Source: an uncultured Clostridia bacterium
Lineage (GTDB): Bacteria; Bacillota; Clostridia; Christensenellales; CAG-314
Direction of reading: 5' to 3'
Assembly (NCBI GenBank): GCA_947630425.1
Contig: CANRHN010000017.1
Coordinates: 1-33,491, forward strand
DNA: 33,491 nucleotides
Shown: in pieces, positions 26,189 through 33,414 of the stretch
How positions within the stretch are numbered: the stretch's first letter is position 1
How the letters are laid out: each line of letters opens with the position of its first letter
Program-made: the position numbers and the translations under genes
The notes under the pieces: generated by a model
Database searches by the model: none
The model's input: only the letters and a program-made list of their open reading frames with translations
Told to the model about the DNA's origin: nothing

Positions 26189-26764
26189 TTACACAGACAT
26201 TACGTCCGTTTCCTTTTCTTTGGCAAGTTTGTCTACCGACTCTATTTGCTTGGTGAGAGCTTTGTCTACTTCCTCTTCGTAGTCGGCAATCAAGTCCTCC
26301 GACACGGTTTTGGCATTTTTTTCCTTTTTCAAACCGTCCATTGCGTCGCGACGAGCGTTTCTGAGTACAACTTTTGTTTCCTCAGCAAGTTTTTTTACCT
26401 GTTTTACAAGATCTCTGCGGCGTTCTTCCGTTAGCACGGGGAACGTCAAACGAATCAGCGTGCCATCGTTTTGCGGTGTTACGCCGATATTGGCGGCAAG
26501 AATTGCCTTTTCCATATCCTTCAACGCGGATTTGTCCCACGGCGTAATCACAAGACATCTCGGTTCGGGAATGGAAATGTTGCCCATCATCTTGATTGGA
26601 GTGGGCGTTCCGTAGTAATCGACGCGGATACCCTCCACAAGCTTGGGATTGGCGCGTCCCGCACGCATAAGATTGTACTCGTTTTTCATATATTCGATTG
26701 CCTTGTCGCAATCCATTTCAAAGGTCAAAAAGATTTCTTCGATTTGCGGTGTAGCGTAGGTCAT
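26189..26764 (-). CDS. frr: Ribosome recycling factor
   Basis: 191 aa. RRF splits post-termination ribosomes with EF-G. The start is set at 26764 because GGAGG lies 5 bases before this ATG; the ORF-track ATG four codons upstream is part of that site. Helical segments with NLMRAGRANPKLVEGIRVDYYGTPTP near residue 25 and PVLTEERRRDLVKQVKKLAEE near 105 are diagnostic. It has its own probable promoter after pyrH. Confidence 0.95.
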   Translation of the reverse strand: MTYATPQIEEIFLTFEMDCDKAIEYMKNEYNLMRAGRANPKLVEGIRVDYYGTPTPIKMMGNISIPEPRCLVITPWDKSALKDMEKAILAANIGVTPQNDGTLIRLTFPVLTEERRRDLVKQVKKLAEETKVVLRNARRDAMDGLKKEKNAKTVSEDLIADYEEEVDKALTKQIESVDKLAKEKETDVMSV

Positions 26765-26794
26765 AGCGTCCTCCATATAGATATAATTACTTTC

Positions 26795-26823
26795 ATTTTA
26801 CAATATGCCCGAAAATATTTCAA
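26795..26823 (-). promoter_or_regulatory. Probable frr promoter
   Basis: Minus-strand TTGAAA, 17 bases, TAAAAT in the 62-base gap after pyrH. The region is AT-rich, so chance similarity cannot be excluded. Confidence 0.5.
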
Positions 26824-26826
26824 TAT

Positions 26827-27525
26827 TTATTTTACAATTGTCCCCAATTTTTCGCCCTTGAGTGCGCGCACCACGCCATTGGGTTCGTCTTTGCCCAAAA
26901 CGATGATTTTTATGCCGAATTCCCTGCACATGGCGATAGCCGTCAGGTCCAACGCTTTTAGGTTGTCCGCAATCACCTTGTCGTAAGAAATTTCTTCATA
27001 TTTTTTTGCTCGGGGATTAACTTTGGGATCGCTGTCGTAAAGTCCGTCCACCGCTTTGAGGCACACCAGCGCGTCGGCGTGAATTTCGCAAGCGCGCAAG
27101 GAAGCCGCCGAATCGGTGGAAAAATAGGGAGAGCCCGTGCCGCCGACAAAAATTACGACCTTCTTTTCGGCAAAATACCTGTTGACATTGGGCAAAAAGT
27201 AGGCTTCCGCAACCTTGTCTATGGCAAAAGAGGACACCACTCTGTTGTCAACGCCGATACTGCTCAACGCTTCGCCGAGAGCAAGTCCGTTCATAACGGT
27301 GGCAAGCATGCCTATATTGTCGGCTGTGGATCTGTCCATGCTTTCAATTGTTCTGCCTCGCCAAATGTTTCCTCCGCCGACAACCACTCCGAGCTGCACA
27401 TCGGTTTCCGCAATTTGCTTTATTTGCCGAGCAACGTTGGTCACGCTTTCGCCGCAAATGTTCATTTGCCCGTCGGACAACGCTTCACCGCTGATTTTTA
27501 GTAGAATACGATTGTATTTAGCCAT
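26827..27525 (-). CDS. pyrH: UMP kinase
   Basis: 232 aa, bacterial amino-acid-kinase-fold enzyme that phosphorylates UMP to UDP. Visible motifs are LKISGEALSDG near residue 8, VGGGNIWRG near 50, TADNIGMLATVMNGLAL near 67 and GGTGSPYFSTDSAASLRA near 128. The N-terminus is short, as in other Firmicutes. It follows a strong terminator-like hairpin after tsf, so it is probably transcribed by partial read-through of that hairpin; no separate promoter is seen. Confidence 0.96.
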   Translation of the reverse strand: MAKYNRILLKISGEALSDGQMNICGESVTNVARQIKQIAETDVQLGVVVGGGNIWRGRTIESMDRSTADNIGMLATVMNGLALGEALSSIGVDNRVVSSFAIDKVAEAYFLPNVNRYFAEKKVVIFVGGTGSPYFSTDSAASLRACEIHADALVCLKAVDGLYDSDPKVNPRAKKYEEISYDKVIADNLKALDLTAIAMCREFGIKIIVLGKDEPNGVVRALKGEKLGTIVK

Positions 27526-27548
27526 AATTCCTCACTGAAATATTTTGC

Positions 27549-27580
27549 AAAAAAGGGAACAGCTAAGTCGTGTTCCCTTT
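27549..27580 (-). terminator. Terminator or attenuator between tsf and pyrH
   Basis: Minus strand AAAGGGAACA pairs perfectly with TGTTCCCTTT around a 9-base loop, followed by TTTTTTG. It lies 24 bases before the pyrH start. Confidence 0.88.
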
Positions 27581-27594
27581 GTAACTCAAACAAA

Positions 27595-28527
27595 TTACTT
27601 GATATTTTTGAGCTGCTCGGCGATTTCGTCCACAAAGTTGTCAACACGCTTTTCGATGCCTTCGCCCATTTCATAGCGAACAAAGCCCGTAACGGTGATT
27701 TCTTTTGCGACTTTCTTTGCAACTTCTGCAATTACTTGCTTTACGGACAAAGCGGGATCGCGAACATACTCTTGCTCCAAAAGGCAAACTTCCTTGTAGT
27801 ACTTGTGAATACGTCCTTCCACCATTTTGCCGATAATCGCCTCGGGCTTGCCTTCGTTTCTTGCCTGAACGGTGAGAATTTCCTTTTCAGACTCAAGCTG
27901 ACTTGCGTCCACGTCGCCAATACCCACAACCTGCGGTTTGCTTGCGGCAATCTGCATGCAGATGTTGAAAGCAAGCTCTGCCAAATCTTCCTGCGCGGCG
28001 TCGCTTCTCAACTCGCAAAGAACGCCGATTTTTCCGCCCATGTGAATGTAGCTGGAAATAAGTCCGTTACCTTCCAAGCTGAACTTGGTAAATCTGCGCA
28101 AGGAAATTTTTTCGCCGATTGCTGCCGTGGCTTCCGCAATAAGAACGTTTATGGTTTTACCGCATTCGTTGCAGTAGGTTTCTTCCAAAACCTGCTCTAC
28201 GGTAGTAGCGTTTGATTGTAACAAATGCTTGGCAATGTTGTCAACAAGCTCTACAAATTGATCGCTGCGTGCAACAAAGTCCGTTTCGCAATTGACTTCC
28301 ACCGCAACAGCGGTTTTCTTGTCGTCGGCAACAAGGCACTTTACGATACCTTCGGCGGCAACACGGCTTGCTTTTTTGGCAGCGGAAGCCATACCCTTTT
28401 CGCGAAGATATTTTATTGCCTCGTCAAAGTTTCCGTCGGTGGCAACAAGAGCTTTTTTGCAGTCCATCATGCCAACGCCTGTTTGCTCACGAAGTTTCAT
28501 TACGTCTTGGTTTGTAAAATTAGCCAT
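27595..28527 (-). CDS. tsf: Elongation factor Ts
   Basis: 310 aa. EF-Ts exchanges GDP on EF-Tu. The N-terminal UBA-like domain has [16 protein letters not shown] at residue 12 onward. The core carries the EF-Tu contact [12 protein letters not shown] near residue 80. The start overlaps the rpsB stop by 8 bases after GAGGAG. This pair is conserved in nearly all bacteria. Confidence 0.97.
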   Translation of the reverse strand: MANFTNQDVMKLREQTGVGMMDCKKALVATDGNFDEAIKYLREKGMASAAKKASRVAAEGIVKCLVADDKKTAVAVEVNCETDFVARSDQFVELVDNIAKHLLQSNATTVEQVLEETYCNECGKTINVLIAEATAAIGEKISLRRFTKFSLEGNGLISSYIHMGGKIGVLCELRSDAAQEDLAELAFNICMQIAASKPQVVGIGDVDASQLESEKEILTVQARNEGKPEAIIGKMVEGRIHKYYKEVCLLEQEYVRDPALSVKQVIAEVAKKVAKEITVTGFVRYEMGEGIEKRVDNFVDEIAEQLKNIK

Positions 28528-29281
28528 TGTTCGTCTCCTCGTCGATTTTTTCTTCTTCCTTTACAGGTTCTTCTTCCTCCTCGGGTACGCTCATCACAAT
28601 GCCTTCCTTAGCTTCGATGACTGCGCCGCTGATTATGGAAGCAATGATTTTGATTGCGCCGATAGCGTCATCGTTGGCGGGAATTACAACATCGACCTGA
28701 TCGGGATCGCAGTTGGTGTCTACAATTGCCACGATGGGAATGTTGAGAGCATGCGCCTCTTTAACTGCGATAGCTTCCATTTTTGGGTCTACAATAAAGA
28801 TACAGCCGGGCATTCCCTTCATATCCTTGATACCGCCAAGGTTGGCTTCCAGCTTGTCGCGTTCTTCGAGAAGCTTTGCCACTTCTTTCTTGGGCAAAAC
28901 GTCCAATTCGCCCAACTTTTCCATTTGATTGATTTGGTGAAGGCGTTCGATACGCGACTTGATGGTCTTGTAGTTGGTGAGCGTGCCGCCAAGCCAACGG
29001 TTGTTGACGTAGTACATACCGCAACGTTCGGCTTCCGTTTTGATAGCGTCCTGAGCCTGCTTTTTTGTACCTACAAACAAAATGGGCTTGCCCTGAGCTG
29101 CGATGTCGCGAACGAATGTGTAGGCGACTTCTGCCTGAGCGACCGTTTGTTGAAGGTCGATGATGTGTATATCGTTACGCTCGGTGTAGATATACTTCTT
29201 CATTTTGGGGTTCCATCTTCTGGTTTGGTGTCCGAAGTGTACACCTGCTTCCAAAAGCTGCTTCATTGATACAACTGCCAT
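28520..29281 (-). CDS. rpsB: 30S ribosomal protein S2
   Basis: 253 aa. The family segments [42 protein letters not shown] and [10 protein letters not shown] are all present. The C-terminal tail after about residue 230 is very acidic ([16 protein letters not shown]). It is preceded by AGGAG and a leader of about 115 nt from its own promoter. First gene of the rpsB-tsf unit. Confidence 0.98.
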   Translation of the reverse strand: MAVVSMKQLLEAGVHFGHQTRRWNPKMKKYIYTERNDIHIIDLQQTVAQAEVAYTFVRDIAAQGKPILFVGTKKQAQDAIKTEAERCGMYYVNNRWLGGTLTNYKTIKSRIERLHQINQMEKLGELDVLPKKEVAKLLEERDKLEANLGGIKDMKGMPGCIFIVDPKMEAIAVKEAHALNIPIVAIVDTNCDPDQVDVVIPANDDAIGAIKIIASIISGAVIEAKEGIVMSVPEEEEEPVKEEEKIDEETNNG

Positions 29282-29283
29282 TT

Positions 29284-29396
29284 TTTCATTCTCCTTTTTT
29301 TGTTGTTTTTAACCTCTTTGCACCGTCAACTCTGCGCGCAACCGAGAGGCAAACCTCGGCACAACGAGCAAATCTTGCGCAAATGCGAATTAAACC
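29284..29396 (-). promoter_or_regulatory. rpsB 5' leader
   Basis: About 115 nt of untranslated RNA between promoter and rpsB. On the minus strand it contains a CCGAGG-TTTG-CCTCTCGG hairpin and a GCGC-rich follow-on. Ribosomal protein leaders often bind their product; no known S2 leader motif was confirmed. Confidence 0.35.
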
Positions 29397-29402
29397 TTGT
29401 AA

Positions 29403-29431
29403 ATTATAGCACAAGCGCCTATTTTTGGCAA
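29403..29431 (-). promoter_or_regulatory. rpsB promoter
   Basis: Minus-strand TTGCCA, 17 bases, TATAAT, with TGTGC directly before the -10 (extended -10). Confidence 0.82.
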
Positions 29432-29463
29432 TCAAAAAAGAGCATTTTTATTTAATATAATAA

Positions 29464-29562
29464 TCAGAGAAAAAACCAAAAGTAAATGTGTCTGATGGTT
29501 TACGCGCACCAGATAAGAAATATCGTATTCATCCAGACGATAAAGAAACGATTAGGAAATAA
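29464..29562 (+). pseudogene. Headless ORF tail, possible mobile-element remnant
   Basis: After an in-frame stop at 29461 the plus strand reads 32 codons rich in Lys/Asp (SDGLRAPDKKYRIHPDD within it), then a stop. There is no ATG in the frame. The composition looks like a real protein C-terminus rather than random sequence. Together with the two ORFs downstream it suggests a truncated mobile-element segment. No family is assigned. Confidence 0.35.
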
Positions 29563-29627
29563 AAAAATGAAGTCGGTGCACATACGTGCCGTTCGCACCT
29601 CGGTTTGACCGCAGCGATGCCGACTTC
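29561..29627 (-). terminator. Branched hairpin with T run (minus-strand terminator)
   Basis: An outer 8-bp stem GAAGTCGG/CCGACTTC encloses two small hairpins, GCAC-ATAC-GTGC and CGGT-TTG-ACCG. Read on the minus strand it is followed by A and seven T. It would stop transcripts entering from the right, ahead of the rpsB promoter. The branched form is unusual for a terminator. Confidence 0.55.
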
Positions 29628-29690
29628 GATTATTAGTTTATATCATTTTGTGACAGATGTCAACAGGAATGAAATAGCTTGGTGAAAAAT

Positions 29691-29798
29691 ATGAAAAGAT
29701 CTAAATTTTGGAAAAGTGTACTTATACTGCTTGGGATTATCGTGTTTATTCTTGTGGCAAGCTACGTTATTTACACTTTCAATGGGGTAAAAATATGA
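29691..29798 (+). CDS. Tiny single-membrane-segment protein
   Basis: 35 aa, not in the ORF track. A basic start (MKRSKFWK) is followed by one membrane helix (about residues 9-28, VLILLGIIVFILVASYVIY). GGTGA lies 5 bases upstream. The stop overlaps the next ORF's start as ATGA, so the two are coupled. It lies on the opposite strand to every neighbour. Possibly a conjugative-element membrane peptide; the family is not certain. Confidence 0.5.
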   Translation: MKRSKFWKSVLILLGIIVFILVASYVIYTFNGVKI

Positions 29799-30049
29799 GT
29801 GTCAGAAAAAAATGGTATTTTGCAATTTGTATATTCATTACTGCCGCCCTGCTTGTTTTTGCAGGGTTTTGTTTTCCTGCCTTGCGGCGATTGGTGAGTG
29901 CTGTTGTTGATTTGGGAATTTCGTTAGCATACTATTGCTGTAATTTATTCCTTTTTCACAAAAAAAGCAAAAAAATCTCCCTGTTGCGGAAAGCAAAAGG
30001 GAGATTGCTCATCTTGTCGTTAGCGGCAAAGTCACCGCGCCGTCGATGA
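29795..30049 (+). pseudogene. Small membrane protein ORF fused into a host terminator
   Basis: 84 codons from the ATG at 29795, which follows a GGGG site; the longer ORF-track start overlaps the upstream ORF in another frame. Residues about 9-55 form two membrane segments (WYFAICIFITAALLVFAGF, then VDLGISLAYYCCNLF). From about residue 57 the frame runs through the terminator hairpin of the ruvX-DUF1292 operon and becomes basic and unlike a normal protein end. The true gene is therefore probably cut at about base 29,960. Similar small proteins occur, as I recall, in gut Firmicutes conjugative elements; this is not verified. Confidence 0.5.
29969..30006 (-). terminator. Intrinsic terminator of the ruvX-DUF1292 operon
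   Basis: Minus strand AATCTCCC pairs with GGGAGATT around a 17-base loop and is followed by TTTTTTTG-type sequence. It lies about 50 bases after the DUF1292 stop. Confidence 0.85.
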
Positions 30050-30057
30050 AAATACCG

Positions 30058-30435
30058 TCAATCGTTATCGTCGTGATGATGACACTCGCAATCGGGATCG
30101 TCGCACTCGTCGTCGCCCATTGCGGCAACTTCTTCCTCGAGTTGCTTGAATAACGTCTGATACATATCGTCGTCGATGGGCAGGAAATTGTAGTAAGGCT
30201 CGCCGTCCTCTTCTACCTCTTCCAACTCGAAAATTTCGATTATGGGCTCGTCCTCGTCGTCGGCTTGCTGCAGGCAGGCATATTCTTTGCCGTCGTGTTC
30301 CAACGTGGCAATGTGATAGAAAGGAATTTCGTTGCCGTCTTCATCTTCCAACATGATAACATCTTCGTCAACAGTTTCACATCCGCAGTCGCAAGCCTCG
30401 TCGTGTTCGTGTTGCACCTTTTCTTTTTCGTCCAT
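30058..30435 (-). CDS. DUF1292 family acidic protein with metal-ligand-rich ends
   Basis: 125 aa, strongly acidic. The centre (about residues 25-103: VIMLEDEDGNEIPFYHIATLEHDGKEYACLQ and following) is a typical DUF1292 (YrzB-like) domain, normally found just after ruvX as here. Both ends are unusual: the N-terminus has HEHDEACDCGC and the C-terminus DDPDCECHHHDDND, rich in His, Cys and Asp. This suggests metal binding (inference). It starts 16 bases after ruvX ends with GGAGG upstream. Function of the family is unknown. Confidence 0.88.
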   Translation of the reverse strand: MDEKEKVQHEHDEACDCGCETVDEDVIMLEDEDGNEIPFYHIATLEHDGKEYACLQQADDEDEPIIEIFELEEVEEDGEPYYNFLPIDDDMYQTLFKQLEEEVAAMGDDECDDPDCECHHHDDND

Positions 30436-30451
30436 TTTTTACCTCCAAAAT

Positions 30452-30868
30452 TTATCTTTTTTTGTCTAAATAATTTTGCAAAATGATTGTTGCCGCCACC
30501 TTGTCTATAACCTTTTTGCGATTTTCTCTTCGCACGTTGCCCTCGATAAGCACTCTTTCGGCAGATAAAGTCGTAAAGCGTTCATCCAAAAATTCGACGG
30601 GAATGTCGCAAGCGGCTTTCAGTGAGTCTACAAACTCGCGCGTCTTTTCCGCCTGCTCGGTTTCTCTGCCTTTCAGATCCAGCGGCAGTCCCGAAACAAA
30701 CAGCGAAACTTCTTTTTTCTTGGCAAGATCCACAATGTACTCCACATCTCTCTGAACGTTTCCCGTTCGAGTAAAGGTTTCCAACGGATTTGCAATGATC
30801 CCCATCAAGTCGGACACTGCAATACCGATGCGGACATTGCCTACGTCCAACGCCATTATTCTTCCCAT
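30452..30868 (-). CDS. ruvX: Holliday junction resolvase-like RuvX (YqgF)
   Basis: 138 aa RNase H-fold protein, linked to 16S rRNA 5'-end processing and possibly junction resolution. Catalytic residues are seen in MALDVGNVRIGIAVSD (Asp), EFLDERFTTLSAE (Glu) and KVIDKVAATIILQNYLD (Asp). The ORF-track start is a TTG inside the promoter -10, so the ATG at 30868 (MGRIMALDVG) is chosen. That leaves almost no 5' leader; an ATG four codons later has GGGAAG before it and is an alternative. Confidence 0.93.
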   Translation of the reverse strand: MGRIMALDVGNVRIGIAVSDLMGIIANPLETFTRTGNVQRDVEYIVDLAKKKEVSLFVSGLPLDLKGRETEQAEKTREFVDSLKAACDIPVEFLDERFTTLSAERVLIEGNVRRENRKKVIDKVAATIILQNYLDKKR

Positions 30869-30877
30869 AACTATTTT

Positions 30878-30907
30878 ATTGTACCACAAAAAACGTCAGG
30901 TTGACAA
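30878..30907 (-). promoter_or_regulatory. ruvX promoter
   Basis: Minus-strand TTGTCA, 18 bases, TACAAT, with extended -10 context TGTGG. Predicted transcription start is only about 3 bases before the ruvX ATG. Confidence 0.75.
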
Positions 30908-30944
30908 CCCTATTTGAAAAGAATGTTCAAACATTTTTGCTAAC

Positions 30945-30969
30945 AAAAAGACCGCGCAAAGGCGATCTT
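30945..30969 (-). terminator. Terminator after the 40-aa ORF
   Basis: Minus strand AAGATCGC pairs with GCGGTCTT (one G-T pair) around a 6-base loop, followed by TTTTTG; 11 bases after the small ORF's stop. Confidence 0.75.
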
Positions 30970-30980
30970 GATGCTGAACG

Positions 30981-31103
30981 TTACTTCGTCATTTCTTTCA
31001 CTTTCTTTTTGCCCTTGTTGAGCATTTTTTGCACCTGAGGAATTTCGCTTACAATCATTCCCGCGGCTGCTCCCAAAGCCATACCAATCAAAAGTTTGTT
31101 CAT
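30981..31103 (-). CDS. YtxH-like 40-residue membrane protein
   Basis: 40 aa, below the ORF-track limit: MNKLLIGMALGAAAGMIVSE at the start, then a lysine-rich tail. The glycine/alanine membrane helix (about 4-18) followed by a basic helix is the layout of YtxH-like small proteins. GGGAGG lies 6 bases before the ATG and a terminator follows the stop, so it is a real single-gene unit. No clear promoter was found. Function unknown. Confidence 0.75.
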   Translation of the reverse strand: MNKLLIGMALGAAAGMIVSEIPQVQKMLNKGKKKVKEMTK

Positions 31104-31286
31104 AAATGCCTCCCAAACGTTACTGTTGTTAGTTTGGTTTTTAGTTGACAAAATATACGAAAATAGCGAAAAATCATATACTATGTGTAAAATAGTATTC
31201 TATAAAACGCCGAAAAATTGAATTGTTAAATGCAATAAGGCAGCAATTCCGCGTCTCAAGCTAAAATCAGAACTAAAATTTGTCAC
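31104..31286. other. AT-rich gap without a recognised gene
   Basis: Between the nifU terminator and the 40-aa gene. It must hold the promoter for that gene, but no convincing -35/-10 pair was seen. No ORF or structured RNA was recognised. Confidence 0.4.
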
Positions 31287-31314
31287 AAAAAAACAGGTCA
31301 AAGTAAATGACCTG
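31287..31314 (-). terminator. Terminator of the Fe-S assembly operon
   Basis: Minus strand CAGGTCA-(7)-TGACCTG, a perfect 7-bp stem, followed by seven T; 29 bases after the nifU stop. Confidence 0.92.
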
Positions 31315-31342
31315 CATTTTGCGTAAGTTACAAAAGGATTGT

Positions 31343-31747
31343 TTACACGTAGTCCACTTTTGATTTGTCTACGGTTTTGCCTTCCTTTTTGGCGCGGTAG
31401 TCCTCTATCGCCTTTTTGATTGCTTCTTCCGCAAGAACGGAACAGTGTATTTTTTGCGGAGGTAATCCTTCGAGTTCTTCCACCACTCGAGCATTTGTAA
31501 GTTTCAACGCTTCGTCCACTGTCATACCGATCACCATTTGCGTTGCCGTGGAGCTTGTGGCAATTGCAGCCGCGCATCCGAATGTCTGGAATTTGGCGTC
31601 CGTTATCACATCGTTTTCGATACGAAGCGTAATTCGCATAATATCTCCGCATGTAGCGTTGCCGACAGTTCCCTCACCGTCGGGATTTTCTATTTCTCCA
31701 ACGTTTTGCGGATGTGCAAACGCATCCAAAACTTTTTGATTATACAT
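31343..31747 (-). CDS. nifU: Fe-S cluster scaffold protein, IscU/NifU N-domain type
   Basis: 134 aa. Scaffold on which the cysteine desulfurase builds [2Fe-2S]/[4Fe-4S] clusters. The three ligand cysteines and the conserved Asp are visible: ATCGD near residue 33, TFGCAAA near 59 and KIHCSVLA near 101. The C-terminal tail is Lys-rich (AKKEGKTVDKSK). There is no C-terminal NifU domain, so it is the short form. The start overlaps nifS by 8 bases, with GGAGGG inside the last nifS codons. Confidence 0.93.
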   Translation of the reverse strand: MYNQKVLDAFAHPQNVGEIENPDGEGTVGNATCGDIMRITLRIENDVITDAKFQTFGCAAAIATSSTATQMVIGMTVDEALKLTNARVVEELEGLPPQKIHCSVLAEEAIKKAIEDYRAKKEGKTVDKSKVDYV

Positions 31748-32921
31748 TGTATGTCCCTCCTTTTTTCAAATCAAACAACGGCGACATTTCGCGCAATTTT
31801 TCAATCGTTTCCTTTAACTTGTCCGCAATGTAGTCCACTTCTTCCATCGTGTTGTGTTTGCCGAAACTAAATCTTATTGAGCCGTGCGACACTTCTATGG
31901 GCACGCCCATTGCAAGCAACACGTGCGAAGGGTCGAGACTTCCGCTGCTGCACGCCGAACCGCTGGAAACGGCAATACCGTTAAAGTCCAACAACATCAG
32001 TATTCCCTCGCCTTCCACAAACTCAAAACTGTAATTGGCAATGCTTGGCACACGGTGGAGTTTGTTTCCGTTTTGGCGAATATAAGGGATTTCTTTCTCA
32101 ACCCGTTGTTCAAAACGGTCCCGCAGTGAAGCAATGTAGGCATTGTTCTTTTCCAAATCCACGCGAGACAATTCCAAAGCGCGAGCCAACCCCACAACGG
32201 CGGGCACGTTTACCGTTCCGCCGCGCTGCGAACGCTCTTGTCCTCCGCCGCAAATCAACTTGTCAAGTTTTACACCGTTGCGAATATACAAAACTCCGAC
32301 GCCTTTCGGACCGTAGAATTTGTGTCCGGAAATTGTCAGCAAATCAACGCCAAGCTCTTTGACGTCAATGTTCATATAAGGTATAGCTTGCACAGCGTCA
32401 GTGTGGAAAAGCGCGCCGTGTTTGTGGGCGATTTCGGCAAGTTCCTTTATCGGTTGGATTGTTCCCACTTCGTTGTTGGCATACATCACCGAAACTATCG
32501 TCGTTTCGTCGTCGATTGCCCTTTCAAGCTCCTCAACGCGCACCATTCCCGTACTGTCAACGGGCAGTTTGGTTACTCGAAATCCGTTTTGCTCCAACCA
32601 TTCGGCGGAAGTAAGAATTGCGTGATGCTCTATCGCGGAAATTATCACGTGATTTCCCCTGTCGCGTTTGTGCAAGGCAACCCCTTTTAGCGCCCAATTG
32701 TCCGCTTCCGTGCCGCCGCCGGTAAAATACACCTCGTTGGGCTTGCACCCAATAATATCGGCGACAGTCTCTCGCGCGTCGTTTACCGCTTTCGCCGCGT
32801 CTCTGCCAAATGCATGTTGACTGTTTGCGTTGCCGAATTCATCGGAAAAATACGGCAGCATTTCCTCCAGAACGCGCTTGTCGCATGGAGTCGTTGCCGC
32901 GTGATCCGCATAAATTTTCAT
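31740..32921 (-). CDS. nifS: Cysteine desulfurase (NifS/IscS)
   Basis: 393 aa PLP enzyme that takes sulfur from cysteine for Fe-S clusters. Recognisable segments are IYADHAATTP at the start, EHHAILTSAEWL near 95 and the PLP lysine in TISGHKFYGPKGVG near 200. The catalytic cysteine loop SSGSACSSGS is near residue 322. The start overlaps the regulator's stop (ATGA) after GGAGG. It forms an operon with the scaffold gene and is presumably controlled by the upstream Rrf2 protein. Confidence 0.95.
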   Translation of the reverse strand: MKIYADHAATTPCDKRVLEEMLPYFSDEFGNANSQHAFGRDAAKAVNDARETVADIIGCKPNEVYFTGGGTEADNWALKGVALHKRDRGNHVIISAIEHHAILTSAEWLEQNGFRVTKLPVDSTGMVRVEELERAIDDETTIVSVMYANNEVGTIQPIKELAEIAHKHGALFHTDAVQAIPYMNIDVKELGVDLLTISGHKFYGPKGVGVLYIRNGVKLDKLICGGGQERSQRGGTVNVPAVVGLARALELSRVDLEKNNAYIASLRDRFEQRVEKEIPYIRQNGNKLHRVPSIANYSFEFVEGEGILMLLDFNGIAVSSGSACSSGSLDPSHVLLAMGVPIEVSHGSIRFSFGKHNTMEEVDYIADKLKETIEKLREMSPLFDLKKGGTYNV

Positions 32922-33322
32922 AAATTATCCTCCGATAATTGTGTGAGTGTTATCGTATCGAGATAGGAATTGATGTTTTCGTACAGCTTGTTCCACAAAT
33001 TACGCGCAACGCATTTGCTACGTTGGGCACAATCGGAATGTAAACAATCCACAATTTCCAAATTGTCCTCCACCGCGCGCAAAACCTGTCCCACAGTCAG
33101 CTCGTCGGGACAAACGCTCAACTTGTAGCCGCCCGACGCGCCTCTTGTTGCAGACACAATGTCGGCTTTTTTCATCAAAGCAATTATTTGTTCGAGGTAT
33201 TTTTCCGTAACGCCCGTCGCTTGCGAAAGCGTTGAAACGTTCAAACACTCATTTTTGCTGTAGTTTTTGGCAAGCTCCACAGCCACGTACAGACCGTATC
33301 TTGCCTTTGACGACATCTTCAT
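32918..33322 (-). CDS. iscR: Rrf2-family transcriptional regulator (IscR-like)
   Basis: 134 aa winged-helix regulator. The N-terminal KARYGLYVAVELA and the recognition part LSQATGVTEKYLEQIIALMKKADIV are typical, followed by GASGGYKLS in the wing. Three cysteines in the loop CLHSDCAQRSKC (spacing C-4-C-5-C) suggest an Fe-S cluster, close to IscR's layout. It probably senses cluster supply and represses its own operon. A CymR-type cysteine regulator without cluster is the alternative. Confidence 0.88.
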   Translation of the reverse strand: MKMSSKARYGLYVAVELAKNYSKNECLNVSTLSQATGVTEKYLEQIIALMKKADIVSATRGASGGYKLSVCPDELTVGQVLRAVEDNLEIVDCLHSDCAQRSKCVARNLWNKLYENINSYLDTITLTQLSEDNL

Positions 33323-33350
33323 TTTTAATTCCTACCAATTTACTATGATT

Positions 33351-33379
33351 AGTTTACTACTATTGTAGTCAGATGTCAA
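33351..33379 (-). promoter_or_regulatory. Promoter and likely operator of the iscR-nifS-nifU operon
   Basis: Minus-strand TTGACA, 17 bases, TAAACT. The spacer contains the perfect inverted repeat ACTAC-AATA-GTAGT (33356-33369), well placed for autorepression by the Rrf2 protein. The role of the repeat is inferred. Confidence 0.7.
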
Positions 33380-33414
33380 ACAAAATAGTTATCATTACTA
33401 AAAATATAACAAAA

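Noticed and set aside
29708-30049. 113-aa plus-strand protein as given in the ORF track
   Set aside because: Its first 29 codons overlap the better 35-aa ORF in another frame; the ATG at 29795 with a GGGG site and ATGA coupling is preferred.
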